DNA from: Bradyrhizobium sp. ARR65
GTDB taxonomy: Bacteria; Pseudomonadota; Alphaproteobacteria; Rhizobiales; Xanthobacteraceae
NCBI RefSeq assembly: GCF_000472385.1
Contig: NZ_AWZU01000034.1
Location: forward strand, 546-64,545
DNA: 64,000 nt
Direction: 5' to 3'
In this document: positions 8,511-16,128 of the stretch, one piece after another
Position numbering within the stretch: position 1 is the stretch's first letter
How the letters are laid out: every line of letters begins with the position of its first letter
Program-made: the position numbers and the translations under genes
Notes under the pieces: model-generated
What the model was told of the DNA's origin: nothing
Seen by the model: only the letters and a program-made list of their open reading frames with translations
The model's database searches: none

Positions 8511-9418
8511 TGCTCGTACCGCACAGTGTAGTTGGCCTTCAACCGATTGACTGCCTCCCAGGCTTGCTTGCGCGTCTCTTCAGTGTGCCAGATCCTCGCG
8601 GCCTCATCCTGCACATCCTCGAATCTGGCGAGTGCACCCGGCCGACGGGAATCAAGGCGAACGACGTGCCAGCCCTCCTTCGACTGCAGGACGTGCCATT
8701 CTCCCTGCGGAAGCGTGAGCAGAGCGTCGCGGAAGCCCTCACCGAAGGATGCTGCGAGACTGTCGACTGGGCGTCCGAGGATCGCCCGGGTCTGATTGCG
8801 GAGCTCTTCGGATTCGCGCTGCGCCCGAATGTCCTCGAGCTGTCGTTGCACGGTGGCTTGGTCGGTCGGAGGCGTCAGATAGAAGCCGACCTGTTCGGGC
8901 TGATCGAAGCGCGTATGATTGCTCGCAAACCAGGCGCGTAGCTGATCTTCGGTGGGTTGCGGCACATGCACCTGGTCGAAGATCAGGAGTTGCAGCTTGA
9001 AGGCAACACGATCGCGGATCATCTCGTCGCCGCGATCGACGCCGAGTGCCTTGCCTTCGCGATAAAGAATCTCGCTGGCGACCCATGCATCGATCATCTT
9101 CTGGAGGTCGGCATCGGTCGGAGTACGCGCCTTGTCCTCGTCGAAGTTGTCGATGAAGGATTGCCGCATCACCTTGGTGACGGTAATGACCTTCTCGTCC
9201 TTCGTCGGCGGATGCAGCACCGCATTGATGCCGAAGATAATCGAGCCAAGCAGAACGAAATGCACGAGTGGTTCGCGCCGAAGAAAATGCACTGCCGCCA
9301 ACACGGTCGGTTGAGAAATTTTAGCTGCTATATTCGATGAATTTTCTGTCGCGCGGTTCGTGCGCTGCGTCGACAAATCGATCGTCTCTGTCACGTTCTG
9401 GATCATTGGCGTTGACAT
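8507..9418 (-). CDS. Membrane-anchored PpiC/SurA-like peptidyl-prolyl isomerase
   Basis: First gene of the four-gene minus-strand operon, 303 residues from ATG 9418. A hydrophobic segment (PLVHFVLLGSIIFGINAVL) near residues 50-70 anchors the protein. The rest looks like a periplasmic foldase: a helical SurA_N-like region with WVASEILYREGKALG, and a C-terminal rotamase-like part with FGEGFRDALLTLPQGEWHVL and GWHVVRLDSRRPG. Homologous pairs of isomerase and HupE/UreJ_2 seem to recur in bacteria from memory, so it probably helps fold a partner exported protein, perhaps the divergent DUF3604 protein. The frame extends to 9481, but the extra residues look non-coding. Confidence 0.82.
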   Translation of the reverse strand: MSTPMIQNVTETIDLSTQRTNRATENSSNIAAKISQPTVLAAVHFLRREPLVHFVLLGSIIFGINAVLHPPTKDEKVITVTKVMRQSFIDNFDEDKARTPTDADLQKMIDAWVASEILYREGKALGVDRGDEMIRDRVAFKLQLLIFDQVHVPQPTEDQLRAWFASNHTRFDQPEQVGFYLTPPTDQATVQRQLEDIRAQRESEELRNQTRAILGRPVDSLAASFGEGFRDALLTLPQGEWHVLQSKEGWHVVRLDSRRPGALARFEDVQDEAARIWHTEETRKQAWEAVNRLKANYTVRYEQ

Positions 9419-9686
9419 AAATCTTTTACATTTCTCTCGAGCACAACGTGCGGCCAAGCTTATGCAACGAGCCGCGCGCACTTGTCACCGGGCAATCGTG
9501 CAGTCGATGAAAAAACTGCGTCGACAAGCCGCAGTGTCGATTGCGGACGCGACGGTGATTCAAAACAAAACCTTCACCAAACTGTCTCCGACATTTGATC
9601 TTGTCCGCCCGCGCTGAAATCGCCGCATGGCGCATGCAGCGTCGTTGACGTTTTCGATTCAGATCAATTCCTGTAGGGGCGACTAC

Positions 9687-11702
9687 ATGGTTTCATCTTC
9701 CAAGAAGATCTTGCTGACGGCGGCTTCGGTCTCGTTGGCGTTGACGCAGGGGGCCTCCGGCAACGACCGCTGGGAGTGGGGCGAGAAGCGCCACAGGGGC
9801 AATCCCTATGTTGCCGGCGATATGCACAACCACAACACCTGCACGGACGGCTCCGTTGCAGCCGGCTACTCCATTGATCGTTCGGTTGGTACCGGCGTCG
9901 CCGCTGCGGGCGGCAACAATTTCGGTCTCGACTGGTTCACGCTCGGCAACCATGGCGGTTCGGGCAACCGCGACTGCCGCTTCAGCGATGCAAGCGCCAA
10001 CATCACGGGCGACAATACGACGACCTATTGGAGCCAGACACTCGGCAAGACCATCGACGGCATAACCATCACGAGCCTGAAGGGCACGCCGAACGGCTCG
10101 GGCACCAATGCGACCATGTGGCGCTGGCAATCGATCGAGGAGGTCGAATATCCGATCATCGTCAACCGCACGCAAATGTACAACAAGGTGCTGGTCGAAG
10201 GTCTGGAATGGATCGTGCCCGGTCACGAGCACACCGACGTTGCCGTCGTTACCGGCCAGAATCCGCGCGGTTACGGCAATGCCAACATGATGGCCGAGTT
10301 CGAGTACCGCTTCGACCGCGCTGACACCGACGCGATCGGGCCGGTTGATGCACGCAATAATCAGGTCTGGGCCGGCAAGGACAACGTCAACAATAACGGT
10401 ACCGCCGGTCACCAGAAGGCGCTTGCCGGCATTGCATGGCTTCAGGCCAACCATCCGTTGAAGTCGTACGCCATTCCGACGCACACCGAGCGTCAGGGTC
10501 CGTTCAGCGCCACCAGCAGCAAGGGCTATAACATCGAGCACTTCCGCGATTTCAACAATGCCGGTCCGACGGTAGCGTTCGGCATCGAATCGCCCGGCCA
10601 CATGGCGCAGGGCACAATCTCGGGCGGCTCCGGCTCCTACGAATCCGGCGCGGTCGGCGGCGGTACTTACGGTATGAGCGGCATCTATACCGCGAAGGTC
10701 GGCGGCCTCTGGGACGGCCTGCTCGGCGAAGGCCGCAACTTCTTCCTGTTCGTCAGCTCCGATTGGCACAATCGCGGTGCGTTCGGTGCGCGCGACGCGG
10801 CGACGACGTCGGACTTCATTCCCGGCGAGTACACCAAGCTCTACATTCCGAACTCCCGGCGCTTCAGTGAGCAGTCGATCATCGACGGCATGCGCTCTGG
10901 AAATTCCTACTCGGTCAATGCCGATATCATTGGCCCGGACCTGCTGTACCGCGCACGCGGTCAGCACGACGACGATTGGAAGACGATGGGCGAGACGCTG
11001 GTCGTGCGGCCGGGCGAGAAGATCACGGTCGAGATGGAGATGAGCATCCCGGCTAAGAACAATAGCCCGTACAGCTTCGACAATCCGCTCCTCGCGCAGG
11101 TCGGCATCAAGCAGCCGCTGAACAAGCCGTCGCTCGACCACGTCGACCTCATCACCGGCGATATCACCGGTGTGATCCAGCCGGGCGCCCCGGGTTATGC
11201 GGTGGCGAATGCGGCCGGAACGGCCGGTGCGACGATCGTGTACAACTCTTCGGCCAAGATCGCTCAGCAGATCCCGGTCACGAAGATGCAGAGCTGGAAG
11301 CGGCATGACGGCTCGACCAAGCTGCGCTTCACGACGACGTTCACGGCCGGCAATACGCCCTTCTATATCCGTGCCCGCGGCACCAACATCCCCGTTGCGA
11401 CGCCGAACGTTACCGATAGCGCCGGTAACCCGCTGATCGACCTCACTAACGCCAATGTGAGCTGCACGGATCCCGCGTGCCCCTCGCATCTGCAGACCGA
11501 TGGCAGCGGCGTGAAGAAGGTCACCTATGACGTTCAGGCTTACTCGAACGTCTGGTTCTATGCGAACCCGATCTTCATTCGTCCGCATTATTCGCCGAAG
11601 CTCCTGGTCGAAAAGAATGCGGAGCTCGCGCGCGCCCTTGGCGGCCACGCCGAGAACGATCGGGACCACGACTGGGACGACTGGCGCTGGGATCGCGACT
11701 AA
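9687..11702 (+). CDS. Exported DUF3604 protein with PHP-like metal motif
   Basis: Secreted or periplasmic protein of 671 residues. The signal peptide covers about residues 1-25. The mature start carries GDMHNHNTCTDGS (His47 and His49), the HxH-plus-DG pattern of PHP-type metallohydrolases. Other likely metal ligands are in LGNHGGSGNRDC (about residue 84), PGHEHTDV (about 180) and SSDWHNRGAFG (about 357). The family is annotated DUF3604 and, to my knowledge, has no established substrate; phosphoester hydrolysis is inferred. The C-terminus ends in an Asp/His/Trp-rich tail (DRDHDWDDWRWDRD). ATG 9687 follows GTAGGGG at 9673-9679. It is divergent from the isomerase/HupE operon and ends at the hairpin at 11818. 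Confidence 0.82.
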   Translation: MVSSSKKILLTAASVSLALTQGASGNDRWEWGEKRHRGNPYVAGDMHNHNTCTDGSVAAGYSIDRSVGTGVAAAGGNNFGLDWFTLGNHGGSGNRDCRFSDASANITGDNTTTYWSQTLGKTIDGITITSLKGTPNGSGTNATMWRWQSIEEVEYPIIVNRTQMYNKVLVEGLEWIVPGHEHTDVAVVTGQNPRGYGNANMMAEFEYRFDRADTDAIGPVDARNNQVWAGKDNVNNNGTAGHQKALAGIAWLQANHPLKSYAIPTHTERQGPFSATSSKGYNIEHFRDFNNAGPTVAFGIESPGHMAQGTISGGSGSYESGAVGGGTYGMSGIYTAKVGGLWDGLLGEGRNFFLFVSSDWHNRGAFGARDAATTSDFIPGEYTKLYIPNSRRFSEQSIIDGMRSGNSYSVNADIIGPDLLYRARGQHDDDWKTMGETLVVRPGEKITVEMEMSIPAKNNSPYSFDNPLLAQVGIKQPLNKPSLDHVDLITGDITGVIQPGAPGYAVANAAGTAGATIVYNSSAKIAQQIPVTKMQSWKRHDGSTKLRFTTTFTAGNTPFYIRARGTNIPVATPNVTDSAGNPLIDLTNANVSCTDPACPSHLQTDGSGVKKVTYDVQAYSNVWFYANPIFIRPHYSPKLLVEKNAELARALGGHAENDRDHDWDDWRWDRD

Positions 11703-11817
11703 GACCAAGGCGTGACCAGGACCCGCGGTGTCGGTTCTGCGTAACGTAGGTCCCGGTGAAGCGCCACTATCGCGCGCAATGGTGACTGACGCTGTCGCGC
11801 GCTGAAATTGCGCCTCT

Positions 11818-11859
11818 CTGGCGGGGATACCAAAGCGGTAGACCCCGCCAGAATCTTTT
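11818..11859 (+). terminator. Rho-independent terminator after the DUF3604 gene
   Basis: CTGGCGGGG (11818-11826) pairs perfectly with CCCCGCCAG (11843-11851). AATCTTTT follows immediately. The spacing of 116 bases from the upstream stop is acceptable. Confidence 0.78.
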
Positions 11860-11920
11860 CCGAAGGCTGGTCGCGCCCGCCGATCAGCACGATCGCTGTC
11901 TCGTTGCAAATGGATTTCTC

Positions 11921-12265
11921 TTGCGCGAAACCTGTTTTCTCCTTCTGATCCTGATCACGCTCGTGAGCGCTGCGGCCGCGCCTGGGAGCGCTGCAGGCGG
12001 TGCGGAGGAAGCGACCCGGGAGTCTTGCGAGGTGGCGGTCGCGGAGGCGCGTCAGCTCGCTGCCGCTTTGGCGGAAGATGACCCTTCGCGGTATTTCGCC
12101 GAGCGCGATCTGCACCAGGCCCTGGTCGAAGCCGGTAATGGGGAATTCGACGATTGCCTGGACGCCACAGCGCGCGCGACCGAGGAGCTGCGGGAGCGGC
12201 GTCACAGGCTCAAGCCCGGCGAGCGTCTGCAGGTGCTGCAACCGAGCGAATTGCCGCCGCACTGA
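11921..12265 (+). CDS. Small exported protein of unknown function
   Basis: A frame of 114 residues begins with an N-terminal hydrophobic segment (FLLLILITLVSAAAAPGSAAG) typical of a signal peptide. A charged helical region with two Cys residues (ESCEVAV and FDDCLDA) follows, so one disulfide is possible. No ATG is in frame; TTG 11921 is the likeliest start and its ribosome binding site is weak. I do not recognise the family. It sits just after the DUF3604 terminator and before an oxygenase gene on the same strand. Confidence 0.55.
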   Translation: MRETCFLLLILITLVSAAAAPGSAAGGAEEATRESCEVAVAEARQLAAALAEDDPSRYFAERDLHQALVEAGNGEFDDCLDATARATEELRERRHRLKPGERLQVLQPSELPPH

Positions 12266-12373
12266 GCTTGGTTGCACGCGTCAGCAGCGCTGTGAGGATT
12301 GCGGGCGACCGTCATTGCCGTGTCATGCTCATGCGCGCATTGTCCGGCGGACGAGACGTCTGGACGTTGTGGC

Positions 12374-12997
12374 ATGGATCAGATCGAACCGCTTTTCCCG
12401 ATTCCGCTGATGCGTTCGCCCGGCCTGCTGAGCCCGGAGCTCAAAGATGCTGCGGTGGCGGCGATCCGCAACGCCCGGATCGAAAGCAATCTGCGATCGG
12501 ATCAGCTCTTCCACACTGAGGTTGCCGACCCTCGCAGCAACAAGCTGTTTCAGGAAATAGCCGAGCTCGCCATCCCGAAACTTGTCGATTTCGGCGTGCT
12601 CCTCTTCGGTGAGACCTTGCGGTGGACCGTCAAGGAGATGTGGACCAACATGCTGGAGACGGGCGGAAACCAGACGCTGCATGCGCATGCAAACAGTTTC
12701 GTCTCCGGCATTTTCTATCTGACGTCGTCGCACCCCGCGAGCAATACGGTTTTCGTGCGGCCGCCAGGTGGTTTTGATTTCTCGTTTCGCCATCACACCC
12801 GAAGCGCTGCAGTCGGACCGTACAACGCCGGCAAGTACATGCTGCCGGAGGCCGAACCGGGTGATCTCGTGCTCTTTCCCAGCTATCTCTATCACGAGGT
12901 GCCGAGAAACCGGGGCGAGCAGCGCATTACGATCGCCTTCAACGCAATACCCGATCACCTGGATTGCTGGGGCTATCGGGTGACCTTCGCGCCTTGA
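12374..12997 (+). CDS. 2OG-Fe(II) oxygenase family protein (TIGR02466-like)
   Basis: A protein of 207 residues with the pattern of the uncharacterised 2-oxoglutarate/Fe(II) dioxygenase group: MWTNMLETGGNQTLHAHAN, then SFVSGIFYLTSS, and near the C-terminus GDLVLFPSYLYHEVPRN with RITIAFN. The first His cluster and the late His in YHEV are the probable iron ligands, and the Arg in QRITIAF probably binds 2-oxoglutarate. The enzyme would be cytosolic because no signal peptide is present. The substrate is unknown. It is convergent with the fused spermidine-synthase-like gene, 24 bases away. Confidence 0.77.
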   Translation: MDQIEPLFPIPLMRSPGLLSPELKDAAVAAIRNARIESNLRSDQLFHTEVADPRSNKLFQEIAELAIPKLVDFGVLLFGETLRWTVKEMWTNMLETGGNQTLHAHANSFVSGIFYLTSSHPASNTVFVRPPGGFDFSFRHHTRSAAVGPYNAGKYMLPEAEPGDLVLFPSYLYHEVPRNRGEQRITIAFNAIPDHLDCWGYRVTFAP

Positions 12998-13021
12998 TCG
13001 GAGGCACAAGCAGTCACGCGC

Positions 13022-15685
13022 TCATTGGCCGAACTCGCGCGCGAGCAACTCCCTCGCTTCGCCGCGCGAGGGCGCAGCCTCGTTGATCTCGCGCAACAGC
13101 CGCGCAGCCGCTGTGCTGTCTGACGTCATCAGCGATTTCGCCATGCCGATCAACGGCCTATAGGCCGGATCAAATTCGGGACTGAAGCGAAGCGCGTCGA
13201 GCAGCCCGGGGGACGCGGCCTCGATCAGCGTCCTGCCGCGCGGATCTCCGGGAAGCGCCGCACCTGCCTCAAGAAACCGGTTGCGTGCGCGCCAATAGGC
13301 CGTCAACCGCTCGCTTAGGTGATCGCGCTGCGGCGCGACGAGAAGCTCGGCCGGGTCTGGCTGTATCGCTCGAGTGATGGCGAGCAACAGTGACCAGGGC
13401 GGCGCCGTCAGAGCCCGGACGTTGCGGTGCGCATCGAAGGTGACCAAGGGATAGTCGTCAGTGTTGCGGGGACCTGCGCCGGCAAACGCGGACAGGGCGC
13501 GAGGGCCTGCGACGTATTGTCCAAGCAAGTCGATCGGCGTCTCGAACCCCAGCGGGCCTGCGACAGGCCTGACCAGAGGATCGCGCAGTCGTGCGGCCAA
13601 CCTGTCGAGATCGAAATGCTTCCCATCACGAGGACCGATCAGGGCGAGCATGGGGGTGCGAACGCTATAGTGGTTGAGCCAGGCCGAGCCGCCGGGATAG
13701 ACCTCGAGAAAGGCGCGGACGATCGCGCGCAAGGACGGCAGATCGAGCTGATACAAGGGCAACCACTGACAAAACACGCCCTGGGGCGCAAGCCGTTTTT
13801 TGACGGCCTCGAAGTGCTCGATCGTGTAGAGCGAGCCGCTGCCGTCGAGCGCCGGATGAAAGAGGTCGGCAACGATCACGTCATAGCTGTCGGTGTCCGC
13901 GGCGACGTAGCGCCGCGCGTCAGCCACGGTGACGCGAGGCTTCGGGCCGCCTGCTGCGGGGGTAGCAAACCACGGCAACAGGTCGACCACCTCGCGCGAC
14001 AATTCGACGGCTTGCACCGTAACTCCCGGCATCTGCGAGCCGCCGACCACGGTGGCGCCGGTGCCGATGCCGAGAAATAAGGCGCGGTGCGGCGCCGGAT
14101 GTAGCAACAGCGGCAGCATCGCCTGCCGATAGTCGGATCGCACCGAGCTCGTGCCGCCCATGCGGAAGTGGCCGTTGACGTCGAGATACCTTGTGCCCGA
14201 CGCGTCATCGACGACGCTTGCAGTCACCATCGGCCCTTCACGGACGGCAAGCAGCGCGCCGCCTGGGGGCACCTTCGTCAGCGAGGGGGTGGGACGTACC
14301 CACAGGACAAGCGCGACGATTGCCGGGGCGGCAGACCAGGCGAACGCTGCCCGGCTGAGCGGAAGCAGGAGCAGATAACCGAGCGCGACGGGAATGAGTG
14401 CTGTCCATGCGCCGAAGGTCGGGATCAGAAGTTGCGCCGCGAGCAGTGGGGCGATCGAGGCGCCGATGCTGTTGATGCCGACCGCCCATCCCAGCGATCC
14501 GCGCTGGTCTCGCACCCGTTGCGCGAGCAGCCCGAACAGCGCCCCCATCGCGGTCGACGGCGCCAGGAACAGCGCCGTGGCCACGGCCAATTCGCCGACG
14601 ATACCGGCCTCGACGGCGCTCTCGGCGATACGGGTGATGTGAGGTGCGAGAACAGCCGTCGTCAGGCAGGCGAGTGCGGTGCCGGCCAGCAAGCATCGCA
14701 GGCCTCCATCCCCGGCATGGCGTCCCGCGCGCTGCCAGATGAGCCCACCGGTCGCGGTGCCGAGCAAATATGCAGCGAGTAGTCCCGCGAAAGTGTACAC
14801 CGTGTCCTGCATCACCTGCGCCGCAAGTCGGACGACGAGGATCTCGAAAGCCACTCCGAGCAGGCCGGTGGCAAACAGGGTGATTGTAAGCCGCAGCTCG
14901 CTGATCGCATGCGGCTGCCGTTCGTCAGCTTCAGGCGTGGTCCGATTGGAGGAGGTTCCGATCACGAGCGTGCCCAGGGCGCATGCGGCGTTTGCGGCGG
15001 CGAGGCAAAACAGCGTCCCGGAAAATCCAAACGCAGGGATCAGCACGAATGTGGAGACGAGGGTACCGGCCACCGCACCCGCGGTGTTCGCGCCAAAAAC
15101 GCCAGCGCTGATGCGAGCGTCGGCGAAAGCTTCCCTTGTCATCCGTTCAAGCGCAGCCAACGTTCCGCCCATCGCCATGGTTGCGGGAAGCAGGACGAGT
15201 GTCGGGAACACAAAACTCGCACCCCAAAGCAGGGCCGGCGCAGGCTCGGTCCCGAGCAGAGGCGACAGAACTCGACCAGCAGCGGGCAGCAGCCACACAT
15301 TCACCAGGCTCCAGAGCCCGATCACGGCCTCAAGCGCTGCATAGATGGTTCGCGGTGATTTGGCGCGTCGGATCGGGCCGTCGAGAGCAAAGGCGCCCAG
15401 CGCCAGTCCCGCGAAAAATCCGGCGATCGCGCCCAGCACCGCCATCATTTCGGTCCCGAACGCGAGGCTCAACTGGCGCGTCCAAGCGATCTCGTAGCCG
15501 AGGCCGGCGAAGCCGGACGCGGCGACGATCGGGATCAGCGCCCAGCCGTCATGGAGACGCCGGCGCGCTGGCGCTGCGTCGGCGTGAAGCGGAATTCCGA
15601 CATCATCTCGCGATGCGATCGCGCCGCCGGCCGGATTGGATTGCGTGAAGACCAAACTAGCAACTCTGGATTGGTGAGAACTCAA
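13022..15685 (-). CDS. Membrane protein fused to spermidine-synthase-like domain
   Basis: A protein of about 887 residues. Residues about 45-470 hold some twelve hydrophobic segments, beginning ASGFAGLGYEIAWTRQLSLAFG, the start seen in MFS-like/SpeE fusion proteins. From about residue 485 a soluble Rossmann domain follows: FLGIGTGATVVGG (about 535), the acidic VQAVELSREVV, and DVIVADLFHPALDGSGSLYT, corresponding to the aminopropyltransferase core. The extreme C-terminus is helical. Such fusions are common but mostly uncharacterised; a polyamine or aminopropyl product is inference. The track start is TTG with a weak ribosome binding site, so the first 30-40 residues are uncertain. Confidence 0.82.
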   Translation of the reverse strand: MSSHQSRVASLVFTQSNPAGGAIASRDDVGIPLHADAAPARRRLHDGWALIPIVAASGFAGLGYEIAWTRQLSLAFGTEMMAVLGAIAGFFAGLALGAFALDGPIRRAKSPRTIYAALEAVIGLWSLVNVWLLPAAGRVLSPLLGTEPAPALLWGASFVFPTLVLLPATMAMGGTLAALERMTREAFADARISAGVFGANTAGAVAGTLVSTFVLIPAFGFSGTLFCLAAANAACALGTLVIGTSSNRTTPEADERQPHAISELRLTITLFATGLLGVAFEILVVRLAAQVMQDTVYTFAGLLAAYLLGTATGGLIWQRAGRHAGDGGLRCLLAGTALACLTTAVLAPHITRIAESAVEAGIVGELAVATALFLAPSTAMGALFGLLAQRVRDQRGSLGWAVGINSIGASIAPLLAAQLLIPTFGAWTALIPVALGYLLLLPLSRAAFAWSAAPAIVALVLWVRPTPSLTKVPPGGALLAVREGPMVTASVVDDASGTRYLDVNGHFRMGGTSSVRSDYRQAMLPLLLHPAPHRALFLGIGTGATVVGGSQMPGVTVQAVELSREVVDLLPWFATPAAGGPKPRVTVADARRYVAADTDSYDVIVADLFHPALDGSGSLYTIEHFEAVKKRLAPQGVFCQWLPLYQLDLPSLRAIVRAFLEVYPGGSAWLNHYSVRTPMLALIGPRDGKHFDLDRLAARLRDPLVRPVAGPLGFETPIDLLGQYVAGPRALSAFAGAGPRNTDDYPLVTFDAHRNVRALTAPPWSLLLAITRAIQPDPAELLVAPQRDHLSERLTAYWRARNRFLEAGAALPGDPRGRTLIEAASPGLLDALRFSPEFDPAYRPLIGMAKSLMTSDSTAAARLLREINEAAPSRGEARELLAREFGQ

Positions 15686-15984
15686 GATCAGAGTCGTCCG
15701 GAAAGGTCCGCCTGTGGGCGGACAAACGAACCGGTCGCCCGCTCCGTGTCAGATATTCTCGGGATTGATGACGACCATTTGACAGCGCGGTGGAATTGCT
15801 TCCATTGGCATCGAGCTCGGAGACCACAATCGGATTTCTTCCGACGCACAGATCGCACAGTTTGACGCACGACGCGCCGGTTCGGCGGCGGGCGACGCAG
15901 AGCCAGGAACGCTGCCTGTCACGCGCACCGGCCATCGCGGCATTTGTTTTCTTTCGCAATCGGTCAGGTTATCACCAGGCTGCG

Positions 15985-16012
15985 GTATGATGATTCTTGC
16001 TTGACATCATAC
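15985..16012 (+). promoter_or_regulatory. NikR-type operator upstream of the TonB receptor
   Basis: GTATGA (15985-15990), exactly 16 bases, then TCATAC (16007-16012) is a perfect match to the NikR operator described for Escherichia coli, GTATGA-N16-TCATAC. The inverted repeat extends inward to GTATGATG/CATCATAC. A consensus -35 box TTGACA lies inside it (16001-16006), with a weak -10 candidate near 16025, so bound NikR would block RNA polymerase. The receptor starts at 16129. The remainder of the gene-free stretch 15686-16128 shows no other feature I can support. No nikR gene is in the window. Confidence 0.8.
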
Positions 16013-16128
16013 TGTTGTGTTCGGTCGATAAGGGCTATCCGGGGCGATCCACGAATCCTGATCTTGCGTCGGCTGGCGGCCATTCCCGGATGCGTTGCGA
16101 TCCCCTTGTGGCGACGTGGAGTTGAGGC

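Noticed and set aside
9693..11909. 738-residue minus-strand frame over the DUF3604 gene
   Set aside because: It lies opposite a gene with signal peptide, metal motifs and terminator; its Asp/Arg-rich translation is typical of an antisense shadow.
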